From Fragum whitleyi (taxonomy: Eukaryota > Mollusca > Bivalvia > Cardiida > Cardiidae): 64,000 nucleotides of DNA. The notes beneath the pieces are model-generated. The model worked only from the letters and a program-made list of their open reading frames with translations. It had not been told where the DNA came from and did no database searches. Below are positions 1-10,694 of this stretch, piece after piece. The stretch lies in assembly GCA_948146395.1 (NCBI GenBank), contig OX411551.1, positions 46,162,796-46,226,795 of the forward strand. Direction: 5' to 3'. Within the stretch, counting starts at the first letter, position 1. Each line of letters starts with the position of its first letter. The position numbers and the translations under genes were made by a program.

Positions 1-145
1 TTACAGTACAAACGAATCATTCATCTATTAGACTTCAGTTAACTTTCAAGCTTTCATGGATGGGGATGGCCATGTCCAACGGGGCTCTTGTTTTTGAGAC
101 AATGCCTTATTCGGGGAGCATAATCTGTCTCTGACGGCTCTTGTT
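1..145 (-). mobile_element. G-type pearl-like element, 5' end only, cut by window start
   Basis: On the minus strand this reads ACAAGAGCC, a short stem, then TATGCTCCCCGAATAAGGC, and matches the 5' end of the complete G element at 24515. The interior lies before the window. It is non-coding. From 146 to 299 there is only a short unassigned spacer. Confidence 0.75.
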
Positions 146-299
146 TGGATAAATATTTTGGTTGAAGATTTTTCTAAAGGGTCAAGGTCACTGTCTCAAG
201 GTCATTTTGACATGGGTGCTTGTCTTAAATGAAAGCCTATACCCTAATGAGTGATTAAGTAAAATATATAGCCTCTAGGATTTATATTGATAGAAATAG

Positions 300-1600
300 A
301 ACAAGAGAACCATGATGGGTCTATACGGCTCACCTTAGATTATTCAAAGAAAGACATTATTCTTTTCCTATGATCCCTGGATATGTTTCTAGCCTTTTCT
401 AAACCAGTTTCATGTGACCTGGCCAATATTCTGCCCAAGTATCATGACTATTGAGCCAAATTTGTGGCCTCTAGAGACTAGAGTGTAAACATAAATTGTC
501 AGGCCCATTTTTCCATGATATGACATGTATCCTTCCCATTTTCAAAAGGGTTCATCCTTGAGACCTGGCCAACATTCTGATCAAGTTCTTTGGAGATTGG
601 GCAAATTTGTGGCCTCAAGATTGTTAACAAGAAAATTGTCATTAAGGTCCCTTTTACCGTGATTACACATGGATCCTTCCCATATTCCATATGGTTCATT
701 CTTGTGACCTGGCCAACATTCTGACCAAGTTTCATGAAGATTCAGACATATTTGTGGCCTCCAGGGTGTAAACAAGAAAATTGACATTAAGGCCCTTTTT
801 CCTTTGATATGGCATGGATCCTTCCCGTTTCCAAAAGGGTTCCTCCTTGTGACCTGGCAAACATTCTGATCAAGTTCCATGAAAATTTGGCTATATTTGT
901 GGCCTCTAGAGTGTAAACAAGAAAATTGGAATGAAGGCCCCTTTCCCTTGATAGGGCATGGATACTTCCAATTTTCAATAGGGTACATTATCCTTGTGAC
1001 CTAGCAAACATTCTGACCAAGTTTCATGAAGATTGGACCATATTTGTTGCCTCTAGAGTGTAAACAAGAACTTTGTCATTAAGACCCCTTTTCCTGTGAT
1101 ATGGTATGGATCCTTCCTATTTTCAATAGGGTTCATCCTTGTGACCTGGCCAACATTCTGAACAAGTTTCATGAAGATTGGGCCATATTTGAGGCCTCTA
1201 GAGTGTAAACAAGAAAATTGTCTTTAAGGCCCCTTTTCCCTTGATATTGCATGGCTCCTTCCCATTTTCAATAGGGTTCATCCTTGTGACCTGGCCAACA
1301 TTCTGACCAAGTTTCATGAACATCGGGCCATATTTGTGGCCTCTAGAGTGTAAACAAGAAAATTATCCTTAAGTCCCCTTTTCCCTTGATATGGCATGGA
1401 TCCTTTCCATTTTCGATAGGGTTCATCCTTGTGACCTGGCCAACAATCTGACCAAGTTTCATAAGGATTGTATAATATTTGTGGCCTCTAGAGTGTAAAT
1501 ACTAAGATTGTTGATTCCGGACGACGGACGACAGACGACACACAACGGACGACGGACATACAATGATCACAAAAGCTCATGATGTGCTCAGGTGAGCTAA
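300..1600 (+). mobile_element. A1 pearl-like (HINE-type) element, complete
   Basis: It starts AACAAGAG followed by a GCTCACCTTAG subterminal repeat and ends with CTCAGGTGAGCTAA, the inverse of the start. The core is about eight tandem units with a period near 145 bp, each containing GTGACCTGGCCAACATTCTG and GTGGCCTCTAGAGTGTAAAC. A GACGACGGAC microsatellite (about 1515-1560) precedes the 3' end. Short reading frames on the minus strand here are read-through of the tandem units. The next element abuts it directly. Confidence 0.85.
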
Positions 1601-2791
1601 ACTAGAAATCCATGAATGGCTTGAGTCGCTCTACAGGCTTGAAATTCTTGTAATAGAAAATCTAAGTTTTGACTAGATTTTTAGATATTTTTGGTTCTAC
1701 GGATGTTGAAATGATTTTCAAAGTTTCTACAATTTAACATATAGAGAAATGACCTATGCCAATAAAAAACATATTTTTCATCCAAGGACAATAATTTTTG
1801 GCTGCATGATAATGGGTCACCCAAGGATCATACTATTGAAGTTTGATTGCTATCCATCCATTTTCAAATTTTCCACTATATAACATATAGAGAAATGACC
1901 TCTGCCCATAAAATACAAATTTTTCATCTGATCACAATAATTTTTGGTAGACTGATAAAGGGTCAATCAAGGATCATTCCAGTGAAATTTGATTGATATC
2001 CATCAATTACATCCTGAGAAAATGATTTTCAAAGTTTCCATTATATAACATATAGAGAAATGACCTCCGCCCATAATATACATATTTTTCATCCCATCAC
2101 AATAATTTTTGGTAGACTGATAAAGGGTCACCAAGGATCATTCATGTAAAATTTGGTTGATATCTATCTGTTAGATTTTGAGAAAATGATTTTCAAAGTT
2201 TCCACTATATAACATATAGAAAAATGACCTCCGCCCGTAAAATACATATTTTTCATCCAATCACAATAATTTTTTGTAGAGTGATTAAGGGTCACCAAAG
2301 GATCATTCATGTAAAATTTGGTTGATATCTATCAATTAGATTCTGAGAAAATGATTTTCAAAGTTTCCACTATATAACATATAGAGAAATGACCTCCGCC
2401 CATAAAATATATATTTTTCATCCGATCACAATAATTTTTGGTAGACTTATAAAGAGTCACCCAAGGATCATTCATGTAAAATTTAATTGGTATCCATCAA
2501 TTAGAACCTGAGAAAAGTCACTTTTTACCATATTTGGAAATTAGCCACGCCCATTAAATCTGTGTTTTTCATTGGATCAAAATTTCTTGAACAACTTTGA
2601 AAGAAGGTCACCCAAGGATCATTCCTGTAAAGTTTGGTTGAAATTCATCCAGTAGTTTCTGGGGAGAAGATTTTTTAAGAAAAAGTTTACGACCGGACGC
2701 ACGGACGGACGCACGCACGTACGGACGGACGCACGACGGACACAACGCCATGACAATAGCCCCAGTGGCTTTCAGCCAGTGGAGCTAAAAA
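1601..2791 (+). mobile_element. B2 pearl-like element, complete
   Basis: It starts AACTAGAAATCCATGAATGG then CGCTCTACAGGC, and ends with a CAGTGGCTTTCAGCCAGTGG hairpin and AGCTAAAAA. The core is about five units with a period near 160-165 bp, marked by AAATGATTTTCAAAGTTTCC and ATATAGAGAAATGACCTCCG. A GGAC-type microsatellite (about 2692-2743) sits before the 3' end. Two more copies lie at 18809 and 28316. It is non-coding. Confidence 0.85.
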
Positions 2792-3117
2792 CCAAGAGCT
2801 GTCTGAGACCGATTATGCTCCCCGAATAAGGCATTGTCACAAAAATAAAAGCCATGTTGAGCACGACCATCCCAAGCCATGAAAGCTTGATAGTAAACTG
2901 AAGCCTGATAGCTTGAGGATTCTTTTGCACTCTCAGAGATTTACCTCCTATAAAATCTTAGTATTAAAAAAAAAAAAAAAGGCAATAACTCCAAAAATAT
3001 GCAAGCAAGAGTTGTAGTTTTTAAGCACTGCACTTGTCCTCCACAAGATCTATCCACCAATAACGTTTCAAGTTGATAGCTTATATACTTTAGAGATAAG
3101 CCCCAGACAAAATCTTA
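2792..3117 (+). mobile_element. G-type element, 5' part, interrupted by a pogo-like transposon
   Basis: It has CAAGAGCTGTC and TATGCTCCCCGAATAAGGC, then core units with GGCAATAACTCCAAAA. It breaks at AATCTTA (3111-3117) and resumes at 6661 with TAGTTTCAAAAATAAC. Intact core units elsewhere read AATCTTAGTAT or AATCTAAGTATCAAAAATAA, so the two halves are the ends of one unit, with TA duplicated on either side of the insertion. Confidence 0.8.
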
Positions 3118-3143
3118 CCATATTTACCCGAAGTATTCGGACA
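3118..3143 (+). repeat. 5' terminal inverted repeat of the pogo-like transposon
   Basis: It begins CCATATTTACCC and continues GAAGTATTCGGACA, immediately after the duplicated TA. Its partner is at 6635-6660. The TGTCCGAA motif recurs further in at both ends (about 3170-3180 and 6570-6640), as in transposons with several terminal transposase-binding sites. Confidence 0.85.
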
Positions 3144-3896
3144 GGAAAAAATAATTATTTTTTTTTGTGTCCGAAAATTTAAAAAAATATTTTATTTAAT
3201 GGCCGAAAATTTTCGGGAAATTATTGTCCCAAGTGACGAGTCCGAAAATTAAGGGTTAAGTCGCTAATAAAGAGAAAGAGTTCCAATTCACGAAGACGCA
3301 ATTAATGGTGGGTTACATCAAAGTCGATTGACGATCGTATTTTCAACTGATTAGCAATAGAGTTTTATCTAAATCTTATTGTTAAAGTAATTATTAATAC
3401 CTTTTTAAATGTAATTATTTCCCATCAACATTAATTAATCGTAAGTTTGAAAACTGTACGAGACAGTAAAGGAATTAACAAATTGCTTTCATGTTTTGTT
3501 TTGAGTGATTGAAGAATCGCCGTTACAAATTCCCGCCAAGTGCGATAATTGATTGCCGAACGTACCCGCTTAAAAGTATTTTTTGATCATCTACCGTGTA
3601 TACCCGCAGAGAAGTAATTAATGTTTGTTAGATTGATTAACCAATGATTTCTTCAAGAATTATCCGACCAATGACGGAGATCTTTGTCTTTTAAGCTGAG
3701 TTTATTTAAGATGTAAAAAATAATTTCGTTCCTCTAATACGTTTGTTTCAATGCGCATCGGATATTACTGGACTGGATTATATTGTGATTGAGTTACTGG
3801 ATTTAACAATCTTGGATAATATATTTGGTGATTGTTGGATTTATAGATACAATTGTGGATTTTTAATTGTGAAATCGTGTTGTGTACCATTGAAGT
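3144..3896 (+). other. 5' non-coding segment of the pogo-like transposon
   Basis: AT-rich and free of the tandem cores seen elsewhere. No reliable promoter element could be picked by eye. By position it should hold the promoter and 5' leader of the transposase. A frame at 3743-3961 overlaps the transposase in another frame and is a shadow. Confidence 0.4.
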
Positions 3897-4430
3897 ATGG
3901 ACAAGTTTGTGAGGCGTTTCGCCACCAGCGAGGAAGCCCTTCAGTCCAGCTGGAAGACTGAACCCTTACCAAAGGCTCCCACAAAAAGACCAGTTGGCAG
4001 GCCGGCCAAGAGAAAAGCCGATGAAATAGTCACACAACCTTCCCCTAAGAGACCATGCAAGGACAGATTACTGATCGGCGACGACAACACAGTACTTGCC
4101 AAGAGGGGAGCCTACAATGTCTGGGACCTAAAGAAGAAGTCCGAAGTCGCTTCCTTCGCCAAACTTCATGGCATCAGGGCCGCCGCCAGACACTACAAAG
4201 TTTCCAAGTCTACAGTCAGTGACTGGACCAGGACCAACTTTCATGACAGGAAACAGCAGTCCAAGAAAGGTCATCTACAACGCCCTGGTAGACCACTTAC
4301 ATACAGCAACGAGACAGAACGACGATTCCTGGCCTACGTTTTAGAGCAACGTGATCTTCAACTCGCCTCCAGTCCACACCAGAGGTGGTTTCTAAGAATA
4401 AAGAATTTTAAGGTTTCTCAAGTTTTTTAG
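3897..4430 (+). CDS. pogo/Tigger-like transposase, N-terminal fragment (177 aa, lacks DDE domain)
   Basis: Seen: an AT-hook-like basic stretch KRPVGRPAKRK (residues 30-40), a second basic patch SPKRPCKDR (49-57), a psq-type helix-turn-helix at about 79-110 (SEVASFAKLHGIRAAARHYK, then VSKSTVSDW), and the start of a CENP-B-type helix-turn-helix at about 129-155 (RPGRPLTYSNETERRFLAYV). The frame is clearly richer in G+C than its surroundings. The ATG has A at -3 and G at +4. Known of the family: pogo/Tigger transposases pair such DNA-binding domains with a DDE/D catalytic core and bind the terminal repeats. Here the catalytic core is missing and the last 15-20 residues look unrelated, so the frame is either truncated or an exon ending near AG|GT at 4384/4385. 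Its position between terminal repeats with a TA duplication supports transposon origin over a host gene. Confidence 0.75.
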   Translation: MDKFVRRFATSEEALQSSWKTEPLPKAPTKRPVGRPAKRKADEIVTQPSPKRPCKDRLLIGDDNTVLAKRGAYNVWDLKKKSEVASFAKLHGIRAAARHYKVSKSTVSDWTRTNFHDRKQQSKKGHLQRPGRPLTYSNETERRFLAYVLEQRDLQLASSPHQRWFLRIKNFKVSQVF

Positions 4431-5245
4431 TCGGGATATCTGCTTCGAAGAATTTCAACTGAATCGCGCGAGATATTCCTATATAAAACCTTTGAAAATC
4501 TTAAAATTCTTAATGCTAAAAAACGCACCTCATGTCCTCTTTGATCACATCGATCTATCGTCGACTCGGTTTAAAATTTCAGGAACATAACAGTAAATGT
4601 CTATACGATGGAGGTTGTTTATTCCAAATCGCCGAGCAGACTTTTGCAGATCGATATCAGTCTTAGCCACTGGATGTACATCTCCGTAGAAGAAACCGAT
4701 CTTCTTTCTCCTTCGACGTTAAAAGTTATGCACTTGTGTTTTTTCTCAATAAAAGCGATTAAATCAAACCTGCTACTATGCTTCAAGGCTGTATGATTTG
4801 GAAATATCGTTGGAAACGAAAAAATAGCTTTCGACGAGCTTTTTTTTTCTTTTTCAGCCTTTCTTCCTACGTCATTATATAGTTGAAACGCGTTCAAAAC
4901 CTCGAAACTGCATTTAAAACAGGCTGTGATTATGACGTTTTAACACGCTTCAACGATAGGTCATATTGACATTTGAATCCGACTAAATGTTTAAACCAGT
5001 CTGAAATTTTGTGTATAGAATCCATTGAACACATTCACTTACGCGTCGGAAGTCGGTCAACGCAGTTGTGTCGTTAAACATACACAGAGCCGTCATATCG
5101 ATTGTAACTCAATGCATAGACATTGTATCGCTGCCTGGTTATCATTTAGAGTTACACCTTTTTCTCTATGGGTTATAAAGTTGGATTATCCAGTATGACA
5201 AAAGAAGCCACGCGTATCGGCCAATTACCGATAATCGATATGAAA
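4431..5245 (+). other. Transposon interior after the transposase fragment, no recognisable coding
   Basis: This single-copy stretch has scattered CG dinucleotides. Short frames exist on both strands (4608-4796 plus, 4619-4897 minus), but neither shows DDE transposase motifs. It could be an intron or decayed 3' coding region. It ends where the C element is inserted. Confidence 0.3.
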
Positions 5246-6425
5246 AACAAGAGCTTCGCAGAGCGGCGCATATACGCCCGAAGGGGCTTGTCAGTAACCT
5301 TGGCTTGTCAGTAGCGTGAGCTTGAATGATAGCTAAAATTATTGCAAACAGACAGACAGACAACTGGTGCCATAACATTTAAAAATGAAAATATATTTAG
5401 TCCTAAGCACAAAAAGACAACCTACAGAGTCATTATGGCAAGTTTCCTTTCATTCCCATCCTTAATGTAGGAGAAAATGAGCCGACAAGAAATTTTGTTT
5501 TTCATCAACACAAGGGCAGATAATCCAAGATAACTCTAGAATAACTGGAGCATTTTGAAATGAAAATGCACAACTAGACATCATAGAGAGTAATTGTGTC
5601 TAGTTTCAGCTAATTTCAATTGATAGTTAAGGAGGAGTTGCACACAAAAAACAGTGATTTTCGTTTAATTCAAGGGCAGATAATTCAAGATTTCTCAGGA
5701 TTGACTGGAGCAATTTGAATTTCAAAGGTCTTATGAACAACAAGACATCATAGGGAGTAATTGTGTGTAGTTTCAGCTCATTCCGATTGATAGTTTAGGA
5801 GGAGTTGTGTACACAAAAAACAGTGATTTTCGTTAAATTCAAGGGCAGATAATTCAAGATTTCTCAGGAATGACTGGAGCAATTTGAATTTCAAAGGTCT
5901 TATGCACAACAAGACATCATAGGGAGTAATTGTGTGTAGTTTCAGCTCATTCCCATTGATAGCTTAGGAGGAGTTGCGCACACAAAAAACAGTGATTTTT
6001 GTTATATTAAAGGGCAGATAATTCAAGATTTCTCAGGATTGACTAGAGCAATTTGAATTTCAAAGGTCTTATGCACAACTAGACATCATAGGGAGTAATT
6101 GCGTGTAGTTTCAGCTTATTCCCATTGATAGTTTAGGAGGAGTTGCGCACACAAGAAAACAGTGATTTTTGTTATATTAAAGGGCAGATTATTCAAGATT
6201 TCTCAGGAATGACTGGAGCGATTTGAATTTCAAAGGTCTTATGCACAACTAGACATCATAGGGAGTAATTGTGTAGTTTCAGCTTATTCCCATTGATAGT
6301 TTAGGAGGAGTCGCGCACACAAAAAATTGCTAACGGATGGACAGACGGACGGACAGACAGATGGATGGACAGACGGACGGACGACCGAGGCCATAACATA
6401 ATAAGACCCTTCGGGCGTATAAAAA
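5246..6425 (+). mobile_element. C-type pearl-like element nested in the pogo-like transposon, complete
   Basis: It starts AACAAGAGCTTCGCAGAG then CGCATATACGCCCGAAGG, and ends CCCTTCGGGCGTATAAAAA, an inverse of the start. A short GACA microsatellite follows the 5' module (about 5350), then about five core units of roughly 170 bp marked by AAGGGCAGATAATTCAAG and CATAGGGAGTAATTGTG. A GGACGGACAGACAG microsatellite (about 6330-6390) precedes the 3' end. A minus-strand frame at 5166-5378 is chance. Confidence 0.85.
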
Positions 6426-6634
6426 GGTATGCCCATTAGCGATTAACGATACTCGTCTAGTTGTCATATGCCACACAATTTCCAATAACCGTTCAGTTAT
6501 ACTTTAGCGAGATTTAAATAATACCGGTACCTTTGGTTCAAATTTTTAGGGACACCAATTTTGAATTGTGTCCGATTTTAGGGACAAAAAATAAATTATT
6601 TTTGAAAATAATTAATGGTGTCCGAATTTTAGGG

Positions 6635-6660
6635 TGTCCGAATACTTCGGGTAAATACGA
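6635..6660 (-). repeat. 3' terminal inverted repeat of the pogo-like transposon
   Basis: It is the inverse of 3118-3143 with two differences. The duplicated TA of the target follows at 6661-6662. Confidence 0.85.
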
Positions 6661-7418
6661 TAGTTTCAAAAATAACAAAGGGCAATAACTCCAAAATAAT
6701 GCAAGTAAGAGTTGTAGTTCTTGTGCATAGCACTTCTCCACCATGAGATCTATATACCCATAGAGTTTCAAATTGATAGCTGTTATACTTTAGGAGATAT
6801 GCTCCAGACATAATCTAAGTATCAAAAATAACAAAGGGCAATAACTCAAAAAGTATGCAAGCAAGAGCTGTGGTTCTTGTGCACTGCACTTCTCAATGAG
6901 AACTATCCATCCATAAAGTTTCAAGTTGATAGCTATTATACTTTAGGAGATATGCTCAGTGGTCAGATTGCAAGGACTCAAATAAGGTGTTATCTTATAC
7001 AGCTATACAGCTAACATAAAGGTAACAAACATTAAACCCCCTTTTTGCATGACATATTTTTAGACACAAATTTCAAATAGTTTATGGTTAAGGGCATCTG
7101 ATTTGCTACTCAAATATTGATGTGGTCCAGTGAATTTCATCAAATTCTAAGCATATGACTAGGAGAAATGAAAGAATAACTGTATTTTACACACTAACAT
7201 ACAGGTAACAAACATTTAGCCCCCTTTTTCCATGATATATTTTTTTTACATTAATTTCAAATCGTTTATAGTAAAGGGTATCTGATCCTTTTTTCCAATG
7301 ATGAGGCCTCAAATTCAAAAACTGTCAGAGGAAGGGACGGACAGACAGACAGACGGACGGACAGACGGAATCGAGAAAACCTATAGTCCCCCAACCGGTA
7401 ACCCATGGGGGACTAATC
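6661..7418 (+). mobile_element. G-core element, 3' part with an unusual K-type end
   Basis: This continues the G core broken at 3117 (units with CAAAGGGCAATAACTCC), then a module shared with the G element at 24515 (CCCCCTTTTTGCATGACATA), then a GACAGACGGACGG microsatellite (about 7335-7370). The 3' end differs from the G end at 25329: it is a hairpin of TAGTCCCCC and GGGGGACTA. The copy is therefore a G start and core joined to a K end. Confidence 0.65.
7384..7415 (+). repeat. K-type terminal hairpin
   Basis: A perfect 9-bp stem, TAGTCCCCC (7384-7392) and GGGGGACTA (7407-7415), directly follows the microsatellite. It occupies the place where other families carry their 3' subterminal repeat and hairpin. 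Confidence 0.7.
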
Positions 7419-8514
7419 AAAGAGAAGTTTTTTTAACAAGAAAGTTTACATTTAATTTCCTTTTTCTATGATGCAGAATAAAATCACCGGACCACATCAA
7501 TATGCACATGGTCACATGATGTAGAATACTAAGTGAAATTTTCATTTAGGTTTATATAAAGTGTTGAGACCCAATTTTAAGGGCACTTCATTTGCCATGA
7601 AAAAGCAGTATATCCAGGTATATAATATCAAATAAGGAAGCTATTTATGAGCACAACCAGTTAAGCAATATAAGACTGCCATAGCTATAGCGGTATAGCC
7701 AAAACATTGTGGAAAAGGGTCAATTTGTAAAGAACAAGCAACTGCTGGAAAAAATTGGCTCACCTTTAACAAAGTACAGTCTAAAGTACTTACCAGGTAC
7801 TACTACAACCATTGGTATAAAACTCTGGCCCAAAATGTTGTTATGCAAGCAATTTATTTTGACTTATTTTATAAACACGTCATATATGTCATTTTAATTT
7901 TGTAAACCCGTAGATCTCTGTAAGGTATGGTGTGTTATCACAACATAAATGGCCATTAATAGTTTATATACCTGTAAGGTTGTTAAGCAATATATCAATT
8001 TCTATTTCAAAACATGATAAATATATAGTAGAGCGAGCGCATATTTACTTGAACCTGACCTTTATGCAGAATATATAATTGGGCTCGTGAATACATTCTG
8101 AAGATACTTCAGGCATGTGACGATCAAGCATGGACATATTCCGGTATATTGTACACATTATAGATGTGCATGGACTTAAATAGTAAACCGATATACAGGA
8201 CACCTAGTCACAGAGCAGACGATTCATTTTCGTAAAAACAATTGTTCCTGCTTGTTTGAGACTGTGAGAGGGGATTTCATCTCCAGTCAACAAGAGCAAC
8301 GCTGGGCTTGGCATTATACACCGAAAGCTCAGAAATAAATGGGTGATTTTTTTAACTTTTTATTGATCCTTAGGATGTATTTTCTAGCGAACACTATAGT
8401 ATATTGTATTTATTATGATGGACAAAATTCACCGAGTACTAAAATATTCACGAAGCGTTGCAAGTATCCGATTACTACTAAAATATTCACAAATTCAATC
8501 AGATTGAGATAATG
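7419..8514 (+). other. Unassigned AT-rich stretch
   Basis: No tandem core, no terminal hairpin and no convincing coding frame. A 62-residue frame at 7709-7897 has no recognisable motif. The first 200 bases resemble worn fragments of the G core. Nothing else was seen. Confidence 0.3.
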
Positions 8515-10404
8515 TAATCAAACACCCTAGCTATGAGTTCTACATACATGTGAAGTTTCAACATCGTAGTCCTTGTATTTTGAAAGTTTTGGACCGGACA
8601 CAAATTTGCAAACTGAATCAAACAAAGGGCAATAACTCAAAAATCATAAATGGTAGAGTTAGGTTTATTATACTCTGCACTTCCTAGCTATGAGATCTAT
8701 ACACCTGTGAAGTTTCAAGACCAATGGCCTTTGAGTTTCAAAGTTATGGACCGGACACGAATTTGCTAACTGAATCAAAGGGCAATAACTCAAAAACAAG
8801 AGTGCCATCGTCACAAAATACGCCACCACTTTGCTGCTGTTTCACGAAAATAATTGTAGACACTACTTATTTTGACAGAACCAAATTCAAATGACCAAGT
8901 TTCATTTAAATCAAGACAAAAAGTTAGGAGGAGTTGCCTTCACAAGGCTGCAATTTCAATAAGCCCCAGATACTAAGTTTTAAGGGGGCATAATAAAGGG
9001 TAAAATAAATGAGCCATAAAATCCTTGATCCATGTACATCTACAAATTATGGTGATGACATTGACCAAGTTTCATTTAAATAAAGACAAAAAGTAAGGAG
9101 GAGTTGCGTTCAAAAGGCTGCAATTTCAATAAGCCCTAGATACTAAGTTTTAAGGGGGCATAATTAAGGGTAAAATAAATGAGCCATAAAATCCTTACTT
9201 CATGCTCATCTACCAATTTTGGTTATAGCATCCACCAAGTTTCATTTAGATCCAGCCAGAAACTTGGGAAGAGTTGCATTCACAAGGCTGCAATTTCAAT
9301 AAGCCCCAGAGACTAAATTTTAAGGGGGCATAACTGAGGCAATAAGCCCAAGAGACTAAGGATTTTAAGGGGGATAACTCAGCCAAAAATCAACGGATCA
9401 TAGAATCCTTCCTTCATGCACATCTACCAATTAAGGTGATAACATTGACCAAGTTTCAAGAAGATCCAGCCAGAAACTTAGGAGGAGTTGCATTGACAAG
9501 AAAAGTGGACCCATAGACTAAGTTTTTAAGGGGCATAACTCAGGCAAAAATCAACTAACCATAAAATCATTCCTTCATGCACATCTACCAATTAAGGTGA
9601 TAACATTGACCAAGTTTCAAGAAGATCCAACCAGAAACTTAGGAGGAGTTACGTTGACAAGAAAAGTGGACCCAGAAACTAAGTTTTTAAGGGGCATAAC
9701 TCAGGCAAATATCAACGAACCGTAAAATCCTTTCTTCATGCACATCTACCAATTGAGGTGATAACATTGACCAAGTTTCAAAAAGATCCAGCCAGAAACT
9801 TAGGAGGAGTTGCGTTGACAAGAAAAGTGGATGGACGTACGGACGGACGGATGGACAGACGGAGAAGATGACGCCAATATACGTCCGCCTCCGGCGGCAT
9901 GTAATTACAAATGGTAGAGTTGTAGTTCTTGTGCTCTGCACATCATAGCCATGAGATCTATACACCTGTGAAGTTTCAAGACCATAGGCCTTACAGTTTT
10001 AAAGTTACGGACCGGACACAAATTTGCTAACTGAATCAAACAAAGGACAATAACTCAAAAATTACAAATGGTAGAGTTGTAGTTCTTGTGCTCTGCACAT
10101 CATAGCCATGAGATCTATACACCTGTGAAGTTTCAAGACCATAGGCCTAATAGTTTCAATGATATGGACCCGACACGAATTTGCTGAATCAAACAAAGGG
10201 CAATAACTCAAAAATTACAAATGGTAGAGTTGTGATTCTTGTGCTCTGCACACCCTAGCTAAGAGATCTATACACCTGTAAAGTTTCTAGACCATAGGCC
10301 TTATAGATTTAAAGTTATGGACCTGACATGAATTTGCCAACCGTCAGACAGACGGACAGACGATGCAGACAATAACATAATATGACCCTTCGGTCGTATA
10401 AAAA
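8515..10404 (+). mobile_element. L-type element, split by a nested D element
   Basis: Units of about 150 bp marked by CAAAGGGCAATAACTCAAAA, GGTAGAGTTGTAGTTCTTGT and ACACCTGTGAAGTTTCAAGA lie on both sides of the nested element (8515-8794 and 9904-10340). The 3' end is a GACAGACGGACAGACG microsatellite then ATGACCCTTCGGTCGTATAA, a C-type end. The 5' terminus is not recognisable. Confidence 0.65.
8795..9903 (+). mobile_element. D-type pearl-like element nested in L
   Basis: It starts AACAAGAGTGCCATCGTCAC and ends CCAATATACGTCCGCCTCCG with a CCGCC-TCC-GGCGG hairpin. The core is about five units of 155-160 bp marked by AGTTTTTAAGGGGCATAACT and GATCCAGCCAGAAACTTAGG. A GGACGGACGGATGG microsatellite lies at about 9830-9860. 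An inverted copy at 26896-27479 confirms both ends. Confidence 0.8.
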
Positions 10405-10694
10405 GCAGAAATTTCATTAAAAGAAATTTGAACATTTGTTTTTATTAACACATCTTAAAAGTGTTAAATAGGAGACTCAGTTTACGTATTGATTTACTAA
10501 TTCATGAAGGTGACCTAAAGCATGGGCAATAATGGGTTAACACAGCGAACATGTGCACTCCAACTTCACGATTGAATTCCGCAGGTGAGTTGTGTTTTGC
10601 AGAAGAGAAATGACCGATATTTAATGTATTTAAATCGCAAAGGCCAGGTTTAGGTCAATGTGCTTCCCTACTTTATTATTGATCATTGAATTCA

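Larger units (their letters stand above)
3118..6660 (+). mobile_element. pogo/Tigger-like (Tc1/mariner superfamily) DNA transposon, defective
   Basis: Terminal inverted repeats of 26 bp lie at 3118-3143 and 6635-6660. They match at 24 of 26 positions and share TATTTACCCGAAGTATTCGG. TA is duplicated on both sides (3116-3117 and 6661-6662), as expected for Tc1/mariner-type insertion. The interrupted host is a G element, so both edges are exact. Inside are an N-terminal transposase fragment (3897-4430), about 0.8 kb with no recognisable DDE domain, and a nested C element (5246-6425). Without the nested element the transposon is about 2.4 kb, and it appears internally deleted or decayed. Confidence 0.85.

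Noticed and set aside
4608..4897. Frames after the transposase fragment on both strands
   Set aside because: Checked for the missing DDE catalytic part. No acidic-triad context or family motif was seen.
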